Assembly: GCF_019393635.1 (NCBI RefSeq)
Contig: NC_057861.1
Location: forward strand, 199,231,014 to 199,295,013
Direction: 5' to 3'
DNA from: Dromiciops gliroides
Taxonomy: Eukaryota > Chordata > Mammalia > Microbiotheria > Microbiotheriidae
DNA length: 64,000 bases
The translations under genes and the position numbers were made by a program. The notes below the pieces were generated by a model, which did no database searches, was not told the DNA's origin, and worked only from the letters and a program-made list of their open reading frames with translations. Shown piece after piece: positions 34,367 to 45,711 of this stretch. Every line of letters begins with the position of its first letter. Positions within the stretch are counted from its first letter, which is position 1.

Positions 34367-35727
34367 TTACGCTTCCTGCTGCTCTTGTAGTTCATTACTT
34401 TCTCTTTGGCTCTGAATTACTGCTGTGGTTGGTGAGCCACCCTGTGTGTAAATGACCATGCTTGTTAACGGTTCCCCTGCTCCACTGGGGGCCACAGCTT
34501 CGGCATTTAGAGCAGTGCCAGCCTGCAGAAGCTCCTGAGAGTCAGTGGCCTCAATCACAGTGTGGGAGTACACACCCGGCTCATCCTGTACCCCCTGGGG
34601 CAACTCAGTAACGATATAATGTGTTGTGCCTTCCGTGAAGTTGCCACTGGAGTCCTGGACCATGGCTTGGGCTAATTCTTCAGTCACAATGATTTGTGAG
34701 ATCTCTCCATCAGATTCAACTAGATCCACGTGCTCTCCTTGCATGCTCAGGGCATGACTCCCTGCCTCTTGCATTATGATCTGAGACCCTTCCCTGGCCA
34801 CCATATGAACAGTTCCTTCCTGATTGACAATGACCTGAGTGACCCCCTCTTTCATCAGCTGGTCTGCTGCTGCTGTGTCACAGACAGCAAATTGGAGCAC
34901 TCCCTGAACCATCTTTTTAAAGGCAACCTGTGCTCGCTCCTGAGATGCAATGATAGTTGATGGGCGCACGACCTGGGTCACTACTTCCATAGGTTCTACC
35001 TCTGAGGGACTTTCTGGAATCTCATGGAATACCTGTATACCTTGCGTTCCAGGCTCAGCAGGAACACTGGATGCCTCACGACTGGGCACCTGTACCAAGA
35101 CATCTTTATGGCCAGACCTAGTTCTCTCCTGGTGTCCAGTCCTGTTTTCTGCTTCTCCTAGTTCAGTGACAGCACAAAGCAATGCATCAAGTGCAGAAGA
35201 TGAGTCAGAAGGAGGCGCTGCAGCCTCAGCAATATCTAAGACTTCCTGTTTCATCACCTGTTGCATCACGGCTCCATCAGAGTCAGCAGATTCTCCCACT
35301 TGGGTGCCTCCCACTGAGCCTTCTACAACCACCACTTGTGTAGCCCCATCCGCTAACTGTTCAGTGAGAATCTGTCCTGGTACCACGCTGCCCACATGGG
35401 ACCCATTTTGACTGGTGGCAATGACTTGTCCATCTTCTGTAATATGAACCACCCTCGCCACCTGACCAGCCATTGCCAAAGTCTGGAGGGTGGCAGCCGC
35501 CGTTTCCTCCACAGAGGCATCAATTGCAAAGTCGCCATTGTAGCCTTGAATAATGATGACTTGCTGCACTTGTTCAGCTGAGTGTGCTTGCCTCCTGCTG
35601 CTCCTAAGGGACTTTTCTTTGACCGGAGACTCTTCTGCAAGGGCAGCTGCAGTAAAAGGACTGTCTGTTTCCACAAAGGTCGCTCCCTGTCCCTTTAGGC
35701 GGCATTCGTAGGACTTGGAGACAATTC
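34367..35727 (-). CDS. ZNF407: Last coding exon of a large zinc-finger protein, probably ZNF407 (C-terminal domain)
   Basis: Seen: an open frame of about 453 codons on the minus strand ends in TAA at 34369-34367. A pyrimidine-rich tract plus AG acceptor (TTTCTTTCCTAG, AG at 35729-35728) places the exon start at 35727. The first two bases complete a split codon, so the intron before it is phase 1. The in-frame GTG at 35674-35672 is internal, not a start. The product opens with IVSKSYECRLKGQG and then FVETDSPFTAA. It contains no C2H2 finger and is rich in Gln, Val, Ile, Ser and acidic residues, with recurring units such as TQVVVVEG, TQVIVNQEG, SQIIMQEAG and SQIIVTEE. It ends in QEQQEA. Known: ZNF407 is a very large nuclear protein with many C2H2 fingers, linked to transcription of metabolic genes including GLUT4, and ends in a finger-free region. 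Inference: this is its terminal exon, perhaps a transactivation or protein-contact domain. Composition resembles the Gln/hydrophobic activation regions of ZNF335, the main alternative. That the exon is real is near certain; the gene name is from memory of the family. Confidence 0.75.
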
Positions 35728-35745
35728 CTAGGAAAGAAAACGCTC
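35728..35745 (-). promoter_or_regulatory. Splice acceptor and pyrimidine tract of the last exon
   Basis: The minus strand reads GCGTTTTCTTTCCTAG and then GAATTG. It is a normal 3' splice site and fixes the exon boundary at 35727. The exon frame continues without a stop right up to it. Confidence 0.8.
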
Positions 35746-35844
35746 AGTTACCATATGCTCTCAGAAAAGGTTTTGGCAAGTCAAACAAGGATCTATAGAC
35801 TTAGAAATAGCAACAGCAGAAATATAATTGTGAATCATCTCTTA

Positions 35845-36000
35845 CTGGATGGAAAGACAATCTTGGAATCTGGAAGACCTGAGTTCAAGTCCTTCATTTG
35901 ATACAAACTGGCTCCACAACCCTCTGTAAGGCCCTGAATCTCTCAGTGCCATGGGCAACTCAGAAGACTATAAAAACTACAAGTCGCAAAGCAGATGCAG
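35845..36000 (+). repeat. MIR-like SINE, degraded, in the intron
   Basis: ATCTGGAAGACCTGAGTTCAAG, CTGGCTCCACAACCCTC and AATCTCTCAGTGCCATGGGC follow the head and core order of MIR/marsupial SINEs. Confidence 0.45.
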
Positions 36001-36114
36001 AACTACATTGGTAGAAAGGGTTTCTTCATGGGCTTTTTTCCTTATATGAATGAAATAACTGTAGCTTAAAAAACCCCCCAAACCACTGAAAAGTAGAAAG
36101 CTCAAAGATCTGCT

Positions 36115-36290
36115 TCCTAGCTATGCAACCTAGGGCAAATTCCTTACCTTCTAGTAAGCCCCTGTTTCTTCACCTGTAAAAACTACTCCTTGTGGTAATC
36201 ATGAAGATCAAATAAGCTATGGTATAAAAAGTGCTTTGTAGATACTAAAGCACCATGTCAATGTGAACGATTATTATTGTTACAAAGTCA
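36115..36290 (+). repeat. MIR-family SINE fragment, sense
   Basis: TATGCAACCTAGGGCAAATTCC, TTTCTTCACCTGTAAAAAC, ATGAAGATCAAATAAGC and AAAAGTGCTTTGTAGATAC. Confidence 0.6.
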
Positions 36291-36404
36291 AGGGTTTTGT
36301 AGAACATCGTTCATTTAAATTAATGTCACTTTTAAAGTTGCGATATAGAAAGATAATGTATGATTTGTCTATATCATCAGAATTATGACATTCAATGTAT
36401 TTTC

Positions 36405-36500
36405 ATAAATTTATTTCCATTCCATATACCTTTATTATGTGCCTACTACGTGCCAGTCTCTGTGATAGGCAATGGGGATATAAGAACAATGAGGAAATTT
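36405..36500 (-). repeat. L2 3' end, antisense
   Basis: TATTATGTGCCTACTACGTGCCAG and GGCAATGGGGATATAAG. Confidence 0.6.
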
Positions 36501-36644
36501 TCTAGTCCTGACCAGCCATTTTCTTTCCAAATCTTCATGGAGAACGAATGGTTTGAGACTAGTTATTGCTGTTTTCAACATGCACTGCTACTTGTAAAAG
36601 TTCTAGCCCAGGAAATACTCAGTAACAGTATCTTCTAATATAAA

Positions 36645-36860
36645 AAAATTGAAGAATGTTTGATGATAGAATTTAGAACTAGAAAGGATTTTAGAAGTGA
36701 TGTAGTGCAACCAATTATCGTACAGATAAGGGAACTGAAGCCCAGAGAAGTAAAGTGATGTACCCAAGGTCACACAGTTGGCAGAGTAGGAATTTGAACA
36801 CAGGTCTTTCAAGTCCAAATCTAGTATTCTTTTAACAACATCAAGCAGCCAGAATAGATG
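36645..36860 (-). repeat. MIR3/Ther2-like SINE, antisense
   Basis: AACTAGAAAGGATTTTAGAAGTG, GGGAACTGAAGCCCAGAGAAG, CAAGGTCACACAGTTGGC and GAATTTGAACACAGGTC. Confidence 0.7.
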
Positions 36861-36921
36861 CTTTAACAGATATATGTGTAAATATATGAAATATCTGTCA
36901 TACATATGTGTATATACATAT

Positions 36922-36924
<3 letters not shown>

Positions 36925-36982
<58 letters not shown>
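36925..36982. repeat. (AC)n(AT)n microsatellite
   Basis: AC run at 36925-36966 followed by AT to 36982. Confidence 0.95.
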
Positions 36983-36983
<1 letters not shown>

Positions 36984-36984
36984 G

Positions 36985-37417
36985 CAGGGATAATCTGTAC
37001 AAATCACCAATTTTCTCAAATAACATATGATTAGATCAACAATTTCCTTGTAACTTAGTGGAAAGAAATGTAACCTTAAGCTATAATCTTTGTAGTCATG
37101 TGAAAACATACAACCATTTAAGCAAACACAATGCCCACGTCTTCACTGTAAGTATGATTTAAGTTCTTTTCTATCAGTCTTGTCTTCACTATCTCTTATG
37201 ACTACCAATTAGGAGGATATCAACAATGAAAATGTCTATTTCTACATAGACTACAGATACCTCAATAGCAGTTATGTTTTTTCACCATGTTGGGCATAAA
37301 AAATTGGGTTTTTAAAGTCTTTGTCCTTATTGTAAGCACAAGTGTTTAATGCTCACTTATCCCACTAAAAAGGAACCCATTAGTTCCTTTGGTTGACTCT
37401 TAGTTTAGACATAGCCT
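36985..37417. other. Intronic DNA, no recognised feature
   Basis: AT-rich unique-looking sequence. Confidence 0.3.
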
Positions 37418-37735
37418 AAGCTAGGTGGCACAGTGGATAAAGCACTGGCCCTGGAGTCAGGAGGAGTTCAAATATGGCCTCAGACATTTGACATGTAGTA
37501 GCTGTGTGACCCTGGGCAAGTCACTTAACCTTTATTGCCTCAAACATCCAGGACCATTTCCAGTTGTCCTGATGTATATCTTGCCACTGGACCCAGATGG
37601 CTCTGGAGGAGAAAGTGAGGTTGGTTACCCTACACAGCCCTCCCACACTTAAATCCAATTCACTGCAAGTCATGACATCACCTCCTGATGTCATGGTATT
37701 CTTCAAGAATGAAGGACAAACAACAACAAAAACAA
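37418..37735 (+). repeat. Marsupial SINE head joined to a second repeat with ACAAACAACAAC tail, sense
   Basis: AGCTAGGTGGCACAGTGG to CTTAACCTTTATTGCCTC is the short SINE. It runs straight into AGGACCATTTCCAGTTGTCC, GACCCAGATGGCTCTGGAGG, CAAGTCATGACATCACC and AAGGACAAACAACAAC. The second part ends like the reversed repeat at 14,735-15,185, suggesting a composite family. Confidence 0.7.
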
Positions 37736-38394
37736 GAAGTTTAGATATGGAATCCCCTCCAGTTGCTTGTGATATCTCAGTCAGAAAAATAACACAGAAG
37801 CATATTGATTTCTAAATATAGGAAGAAAACACTTCTACATTCCTGGTTACAACCTGGAGAAGGTCAAAACTTTAATTGGGCCTATTGGTGTTTGAGGCAT
37901 TTTTCTTGTCAAAATGGGAACCTTAATATACTCCGGTTTTGCTTGTTCAACAGTTGATACTTTAGTGGCACCACATTTTTCTATCTCAACTTGCAAAGGG
38001 ATTGGGAAAACCCTATGGGTGGGAAAGGAAATGAAGAGCTGAAACTGAAGGGGTATTTTTCCAAATGAAAGGTCACTTCCATATTATGGATTCTGAGAAT
38101 TAAAGGAGGACAAAGAGATTCTCTATTATGTCATGATCTGTAGGCAGTGATATCAAGTGTGAAAGTAAAACAAAGAAATGACTCCTATCTTACCTTGAGA
38201 TAGAACCAAGTCATCTATAGTCTCTCATGGGGCTAGATGGGTCTACTTCTCCTTTCCCATTTAATGTTGAATTTACACATAATGTAGGTAAAGCACTTTA
38301 CACATTTAAAGTGCTTTAAAAATAAAATGGTGTATGATTTATTATTGTCAGTTACTTAAAACCAATGAAAATTTCCTGTTTTTGAGGATTGCTT
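37736..38394. other. Intronic DNA, no recognised feature
   Basis: No gene or clear repeat family; AAGCACTTTACACATTTAAAG at 38290-38310 resembles a MIR scrap. Confidence 0.3.
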
Positions 38395-38500
38395 CAAAGG
38401 ATCAATCAACCACTTATTTATTTGATATTATCAAACATTCAGTAGTAAGTGCTTAGTGTTTGTCAGGTGCTGAGCTAAGTGCTAAGAGGAGATGCTCCAA
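38395..38500 (-). repeat. L2 3' end, antisense, degraded
   Basis: GTAAGTGCTTAGTGTTTGTCAGG and TGAGCTAAGTGCTAAG. Confidence 0.5.
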
Positions 38501-38509
38501 GTTTCCTTC

Positions 38510-38750
38510 CAATATAGTACCACAGTGGCCAGGCCTGAAGTCAGGAGGAGAAGACCTGAATTCAAAATTGGCCTCTGACACTTAACTAGCCATGTGACCC
38601 TAGGCAATCACTTCACCTCCGTTTACCAGTTTCCTTATCTGTAAAATGGGGATAAATAAAAGCCCTTACCTCCTAGGGTTGTTGTGAGGTTTAAATGAGA
38701 TAAGGATTGTCAAGCACTTAACACATAGAGAAGGATACATAAATGTTAGC
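38510..38750 (+). repeat. MIR-family SINE, sense
   Basis: AGTACCACAGTGGCCAGGCC, GAGGAGAAGACCTGAATTC, CCATGTGACCCTAGGC, TTCCTTATCTGTAAAATGGGG and GGGTTGTTGTGAGG. Nearly full length. Confidence 0.75.
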
Positions 38751-39118
38751 TGTTATCAATTAACAAATGTTTCCTGAGTGTATTCAATGTTCCCCATACT
38801 GTGCTAATAAACACTAGATAGATGTTTTCAAAGTGTGGTCTAGGGACCCCCTGTGCTCCCTGAGACTCTTTCAGGGGATCAATACAATCAACAACCATGG
38901 TTGCTGAGGGCTGATGATGAAGCATATTACATAATGACCAGGCGTGCTCTAGTACCTTGTCTAGGGTGACAAGGGAGATACTCTTTTCACATGGCCACTG
39001 CAAGGATTTCTTTTGCTTGACTGTGCATATTTGTCATGGAGGTTGTTATAAAGGGAGGTGGAAAGGAGAGAAAATAAATGCTTGTTAATTAAAATAAGCA
39101 TTTAAAAGTAAACATTAG

Positions 39119-39271
39119 GGGGCAGCTAGGTGACACAGTGGATAGAGCGCTGGCCCTGGATTCAGGAGGACCTGAGTTCAAATCCGGCCTCAGACAGTTG
39201 ATACTTACTAGCTGTGTGACCCTGGGCAAGTCACTTAACCCCAATTGCCCCAACCCTCCCCCCCCAAAAAA
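39119..39271 (+). repeat. Marsupial short SINE, sense
   Basis: GGGGGCAGCTAGGTGACAC to CCCCAATTGCCCC with a C-rich then A tail. AAGTAAACATT flanks both sides. Confidence 0.9.
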
Positions 39272-39384
39272 GTAAACATTGGTTGCTGTTCAGTTCGCCA
39301 TCTATTAGGATCTCTACATTTTTTTCCTACTATACTTTCAAGTTTTGGGGTTTTTTTTTTTGCCATTACTAATGTGTAAATAGC

Positions 39385-39605
39385 TCAAATTGATATCTTG
39401 AAGGTTTACAAAGTGTTTTCCCCAAACCTTGTGGGGGCAGGTAGGACAAATAGTGTTACTCCCATTTTAGAGATGAAGGAATAGGTTCAGCAAGGTTAAA
39501 CAACTAGCGTAGGATCACACAGCTAGGGTCAAAACTGAGATACAAACCCAGGTCTTCTGAATCCAAAAAAAAGCTTCCCCATCCTCATCACTGCACCACT
39601 CTGTG
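39385..39605 (-). repeat. MIR-family SINE, antisense
   Basis: AAGGTTTACAAAGTGTTTTCC, TCCCATTTTAGAGATGAAGG, AGGATCACACAGCTAGG and AACCCAGGTCTTCTGAATCC. Confidence 0.7.
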
Positions 39606-41176
39606 GTTTCCCTTTCCTTGACAGTTATGTTATATTTTACTCATCCTTACTGAATTTATTCAAGTTTGTTCCTATTTCTTTCTTATTTTCTAGGTCATTT
39701 TAGATTCTGATTCAGCTTTGATGAAAAAGGAAATAAAGGTAATGTGCACAAACAAAAGTAGCCTTCAAATCATATGGTGCCATACCATCCTTATTTTCAG
39801 AGACGGAGGAAGCTTTTGGGACTGGGGAAGAAAAAACTAGGCATCCTATTCTTGGATAGTCCCTGAAATAAATGGTATATTTCTAGGGCTATGCAACTCC
39901 AGCCTTTACTCTGCAATTGAAAGAAAGTCTCTTGGGTGCAGAGCTATCCAGTGAATCCCTTGCAGCACTGATAATTATGCTATTCTGAGCAGTTTACTTA
40001 ATCTATTTGAATCCAGAGGTGAGTTAAGCCACTTCCTGACCATTAAAGTAAACTACATGGGTAAATACTGCTGTCACTAAGGGGTGTGATGAAGCTTAAC
40101 TACACCAACATCTTAACCTCAGCTCAGTGCAAGCCCAGCTATTCCATCACAGTTCATAAATGCGATTGCAGGTCCATCTTTTGATTCAGCAATTTAATAA
40201 CTTCGAGTGCTGTCAGTACTGCTTTGAAAAATGGCTCCTATAAAATGTAACAGCCTCAATCAGATTGTAAAAGATTCACCCACGGAAGATTCTTCCATTT
40301 CAACTATAATGAATTAATGTTGAGCTATGTAGAAGTTCAAGTGTCATTTAAACTAATGTGAATCTCTACTGTAACTTTAAATTTTAACTGGACCAGGAAT
40401 TTACTGGGAACATCAACTTTGATTCCAGAGATCTTCTTAGTAAATATGAATTGCAGATGACACAAGTTTCTTCTTCTTTTTCTTCTTTTGAGTCCTAATA
40501 ACCAAACAGCAGATACTTAGAGAATGAGAAATTCCAAGCCCTGTCCTTGGACAGTTCTTTAATGGAGGGCTCTTGTTCAACATAATATTTGTATTACTCT
40601 CCATGTTATTTAAAGACAAAGTCAGATTTTAACACATCACGAAGTAGCTAATCAGATGCCATATTTAAATTCATTGTTGCTTTACTTCAAAAGGTGCACA
40701 ATGAAACTTTGTATGAAAGACTCTCAAATGAGGTTAGAATACAATCTACTGTCAGTCCATGAATCTTGAACCTATAGCTTGCAGAGAGCATCTAGACTTT
40801 CAAGGATAGATTAATGACTTCTATTGGAAAGTGTGTGATAGTTTATACTTTGTTGAGATCAAGAAATTATTTCATGGATTATTTGGGTGGGAGATGTGTT
40901 TTTTAGGGAAATGGATTGTTAAAAGGGTCTTTTCCAGAAAAACATTATAAAATGAAAGTCTTCTTTATCAGCTCTTTGCATCCTAGTTTTTTCCCCTAAA
41001 GTGAAATTCTCTGCAACTTAGACACAGCAAATCTATAATTGCAAGGGATGGAAGGGTTAAATTACTAAGACACCCCCCCACACAGTCCCCACCAAACCCT
41101 AAAACCTGTTAATGGTCCTTTTTAGTTGCCTGTTATGCTTTTGGGAAGCCACAAATAGGGGTTAGTACCTGACCAC

Positions 41177-41179
<3 letters not shown>

Positions 41180-41210
<31 letters not shown>
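41180..41210. repeat. (GT)15 microsatellite
   Basis: Pure GT dinucleotide run. Confidence 0.95.
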
Positions 41211-41214
<4 letters not shown>

Positions 41215-41833
41215 CTTTCGTTACTGTCATCATTTTTTTCCGACAGAATAAATACCTTATGCTTTTGTTAAGCTTACATTTAATTAAAATGTACAGAATT
41301 TGTGCAGTAAACTCGAATGAAACAAATAAAACAAAGGCCCCCTCTCTTGAAGGCATACGTTGTGAATGAAAAATGTCATTACAGACTAAAAAATTTTGCA
41401 GTAAACAGGGCCTACAGAGAGAAGTTTCCCCTGTAATGACATCCATAAAATACACAAATGGCACTTTTAGTACCATCCTGAATATGGTATTTTCTGTGCT
41501 CTACACACAATCTAAATGGTTTGATCATAGAGCATAATACTCCATTGGGTTTATAGAACAATCAATGTTCCATAAAATGATGTATTTATCCAATAGTAGG
41601 CTCAGCAGTTACTGGTGTATGACATTGTAGGACACTGCTTTGTACTCTTCAGCAGCACACATGCTGGCTGTAAAACTTATCTAACACTACTTCAACAACT
41701 TCATCTCATCTGTGTCAAGTAATTTGTTGAAGCCTCAGCTTGGTTTGAAAAAACTTGTAATAAAAATTCATAGAATTTTCAAGAGAATGAAAGCTGATGA
41801 CAATAGAAAGGTCACATTGTGTCTCCACTAAAG

Positions 41834-41846
41834 GGGTCAAAGGTCA
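41834..41846 (+). promoter_or_regulatory. Perfect DR1 nuclear-receptor element
   Basis: GGGTCA-A-AGGTCA, two direct half-sites with one-base spacing, the type bound by HNF4, COUP-TF and RXR heterodimers. It lies in the repeat-poor intronic block. A chance match in 64 kb is possible, so occupancy is not implied. Confidence 0.4.
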
Positions 41847-44055
41847 TTAGCAGTTCTAAAACAGAAAGTAGATTTCATGCATCGTGTAGCAGATAAAGAT
41901 GGCATTAAAGAGACTTGTCCTGGAGTGAAATTCATAATGTGTTAGGAAAGCCTGTGCTAATATTATATGTAAACGATTCTGTTTCTACTAACTGTCCCAT
42001 ATTTTAGATTTCTGAAGTTATATTAAGTGTTTATAGATGGCGAGATTAAGCCTCAGGTATCATCTGTATTTTGTTTTCTAAAGTCATTTGGTGTGATATG
42101 CAGCCCAAGAATCTGGGATGATTTCACTGTTATCATCAAAGTGCTTTACATATTGTATATTTTTTGAAAAATATGGCTCTTTTCCCATAAAATTTCTGTG
42201 GGCACTCATGACATTGTGGTTCTTAGTCACATATAATTTCTTTCAATTTCAATTTTGAGGTATAATTTTAAAAAATGAAGTAAAGAAATCATACTTAATG
42301 TCTATTAAAATGAAACAATATTAGCAGATTATGCTAATAAATTAGAGCCATATTTTAATGTCACCAAATCTTATAAGTTTCTCACGTGAAAGTAGGAAAA
42401 TGACAAAATGAAATTCAATGAAATATAACCTTCTAGAAATTTCAAAGATGGGGAATAAATTAACTTTATAACAGCAGCTACCAATAGTTTAGCTAGTCAA
42501 ATCGATATCAATAATTGCCCTGCTAACTTATTCATTTCTCAGACAATAATAATTACTTGTGTAAGAAATTTGGTCTGTATACTTGTCATTGTAAAGTATG
42601 CCATATCACATAAGCTCACAGTCACATAGAGGGTTAAATTGCTTAATGTACTCAATTGTAACACCTGCATATTGGGAGTGTTCTTCTTATTCAAAGAATC
42701 TAACAGACAATACATACAATGATCCTCAGTTTTCAAAGAGGAAGACTAAAGCCCAGTGGTTACAAGAGCAACTTTTCTGAGATCACAGAATGTGTATCAA
42801 GCTCATATAATCATCATGACTTTCATTCCTATATTCAGATAAGTAAGTGATGCTTTTCACTTTCATTTTCAGGAGAACACAGATCAATCAGTGCTTCCTT
42901 TATATAAGTTGTATTTTAGCCAGGTTACATGTGGGTATTAGCATAAACCCACATTTTTTTAGCCATTACTTGATACAAAACAAAGATATATTGCTTTCTG
43001 TCATTTGCCCTTAGTGTTAAATGTCTATACAACACATATAACTACATAACTTTGGTTCAGAATATTGCCTAAATTTGAGTCCATTCAAACAATTAAGATC
43101 ATGCTATATAAATGAACATAGGCTACTGTGCTGTATTTGTTGTTATTCAGTCATTTAAAAATCATTTCTAATATTTGTTCCATGACACATATCTACAGAG
43201 AAGAATTATATACAAAAACTGTTTGAGCACCTTCTTCTAAATTTGTGAATGTGACTAAACATTATGAGAATAGGAAAAAGATTTTTTTTTCATGAAAACA
43301 TATTCATCCTAAATCATAGAGCTCTTTCACTGAAGTTCATCTACACATCTCCAAAAATGTAACCTGTATATCGATGCATGATCAGTTCAAAATAGTACAT
43401 CAATCTAAGGAACATGTTATTTTCTTTTCTCTTTGTTGTCAACATTATTACATCATATCACATTATTGTAATTAGCATTGATAATAATAAAAATATGTCT
43501 CACTGAATAGTAAATAGAACAAAGTTTAGACTCAAGAAGGCAATTCAAAACTCTTCTATGATTCTCATTTTATCCTGACCCTGTATCCATGGACCTACAT
43601 ATTTTAAAGGTTATTGAAGAAATCACATACCCTAAGAAATTTTGTATTAAATCAGACCCCTAGGTATATATTTTCATTTTCATGCATGAAGATCTAACCG
43701 TAATAGAAGTTATGCTCACAGATCCTCATTCAGCAAGATAAGAATATACCTTTTAAGGTTATCTTGATTTGGTTGGGTTCCCTCTCCAACCCCTTACCAT
43801 CTCACTGTTGTTCTGGAGGCCCCCAGGCTACTTTAGCCAGCTTTAAGCAGTAGCCAGAACTTTACAACTGAATACTTATAACAAATTCTACTATTCTATT
43901 TCACAGATGGCAATAGGAATGACATCATAAAGTCAGATTGTAAACTGTGCTTTGAAATCCTGGCATGAAAGATCCCTGGTATAAAAAGCTCCCATCAATT
44001 TACCATGGATTATTTATTTATTTTTTGGGGGGGGACATCTACTTTATTGGCTAGT

Positions 44056-44999
44056 AGAGAACTATTTTTTTAAATTATAAAAGTATTTTATTATTTTCCA
44101 GTTATATGTAGAGATAGTTTTCAACATTTGTTTTTATAAGATTTCTAGTTTCAAATTTTTCTCCCTCTCTCCCCTTCCCCCCCAAGATGGCAAGTAATCT
44201 GATATAGGTTATATATGTATAATAACATTAAATATATTTCGGCATTAGTCATGTTATAAGAGAAGAATCAGAACAAAAAGGAAAAACCTCAAAAAAGAAA
44301 AATAACAGCACCAAAAACAAAAGAAATAGTATGGTTCAGTCTGTATCCATATTCTACAGTTCTTTTTTTTTCTGGATTTGGAGAGCATTTTCCATCATGA
44401 GTCCTTTGGAACTATCTTGGACTATTGTATTCCTAAAAAGAATCAAGTCTATCACAACTGATCAACACAACATCAACACATAATGTTCATGATACTGTGT
44501 ACAATGTTCTCCTGGTTTTGCTCATCTCACTCATCATCAGTTCATGCAAGTCCTTCCAGGTTTCTCTGAAATCTGCCTGCTCATCATTTCTTACAGCACA
44601 ATAGAATTCCATTACATTCATATACCCCAACTTGTTCAGCCATTCCCCAACTGATGGGCAGCCCCTCAATTTCCAATTCCTTGCCACCACAAAAAGAGCA
44701 GCTATAAATATTTTTGTACATGTGGGTCCTTTCCCCTTTTATATGATCTCTTTGGGAAAAAGACCCAATAGTGGTATTGCTGGGTTGAAGAGTATGCACA
44801 GCTTTATAGTCCTTTGGGCATAATTCCAAATTGCTCCCCAGAATGGTTGGATCAGTTCACAGCTCCACCAACAATGCATTAGTGTTCCAATTTTTCCACA
44901 GCTTCTCCAAGATTTATTGTTTTCCTTTTTTTTCATATTAGCCAATCTGATAGGTGTCAGGTGGTACCTCAGAGTTGTTTTAATTTGCAGAGAACTATT
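44056..44999 (-). mobile_element. 5'-truncated L1, antisense, with target-site duplications
   Basis: The minus strand carries the ORF2 C-terminal part in pieces: WRSCGKIGTLMHCWWSCELIQ and NPAIPLLGLFPKE (44739-44945), then VYECNGILLCC and FRETWKDLHELMMSEMSK (44487-44700), followed by 3'UTR. These match the known L1 ORF2 C-terminal order (cysteine-rich zinc-knuckle-like part, then the tail), with one or more frame shifts. AGAGAACTATT occurs at 44056-44066 and 44989-44999. Dead on arrival through 5' truncation. Confidence 0.88.
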
Positions 45000-45384
45000 A
45001 AGAATTGTAACAACCCCTGTAGTTTTGATATGCCAAAGACGTACCCTGCTTTAATACCAAATACAAAGTGAATTTCAGGTTTTATTGCACAAATGTCACA
45101 GACACACCTTGCCACTGTCCCTTTTTTGTCTCCATATCAATGGAGGTCCAATTTCTTAGGACATGGATTACTCAAAATGGTGTTAAATCTTAAGATGTCT
45201 CTCTACCAAGTAGGAGAGGTGGGCTTTTAATTAGAGGAAACTTTGTTAAATATCAAACAACAACAAAAAAGTCTTAAAGAAGAATCCAAAACAAAAGCTA
45301 TTTAAACATTTTAAACCCAGGGCTAGGTGTTGGCTAAAGATTTAAAACAACAACAAAAACAAAAACACGCAGCCCCTCCAGTGG
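45000..45384. other. Intronic DNA, no recognised feature
   Basis: A/CAA-rich scraps near 45340-45365; nothing else recognised. Confidence 0.3.
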
Positions 45385-45660
45385 GTTGAGAGAGTACTAG
45401 GCCTGGAGTTGGGAAGACCTGAGTTGAAATCCATCCTCAGAGATTTACTAGGTTGTCACTTAGGTTTAGGCAAGTCACTTAAGCTCTATCTGCTTTGATT
45501 TCCTCAACTGTAAAATGGAGATAACAATAGCCCCTATCTCACAGGGTTACTGTGATATATGATGATTGATAAATGTGATGAGATATTTGTTTTAAAAAAA
45601 GGTACTTAGCATAATGCTTGGCACATGGTAGGTGCTTAATAAATGCTTCTTCCCTTCCTT
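45385..45660 (+). repeat. MIR-family SINE with L2-type 3' tail, sense
   Basis: GGGTTGAGAGAGTACTAGGCC, GGGAAGACCTGAGTTGAAATC, TTAGGCAAGTCACTTAAGC, CAACTGTAAAATGGAG and ATGGTAGGTGCTTAATAAATGC. Confidence 0.7.
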
Positions 45661-45711
45661 TTTGATTTCCTTCCCAGGCCCTCAAAAAGCTTATAGTCCA
45701 ACACAGATACA

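Larger units (their letters stand above)
39610..44050. other. Large repeat-poor AT-rich intronic block
   Basis: About 4.4 kb with no recognisable SINE or LINE apart from a (GT)15 run at 41180-41210. All open frames here are short and without family resemblance. The absence of repeats, with roughly one SINE per 1-2 kb elsewhere, hints at purifying selection or regulatory content. No exon can be proposed. Confidence 0.45.

Noticed and set aside
34950..35411. 153-codon plus-strand open frame
   Set aside because: It is the antisense shadow of the real minus-strand exon.
35672..35674. GTG as the start of the 34367-35674 frame
   Set aside because: The frame stays open upstream to a splice acceptor, and GTG is an internal valine codon in a eukaryotic exon.
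36603..37109. 168-codon minus-strand open frame
   Set aside because: It spans a MIR-like SINE and an (AC)n(AT)n repeat, with a low-complexity VCVCVC/IYIY product.
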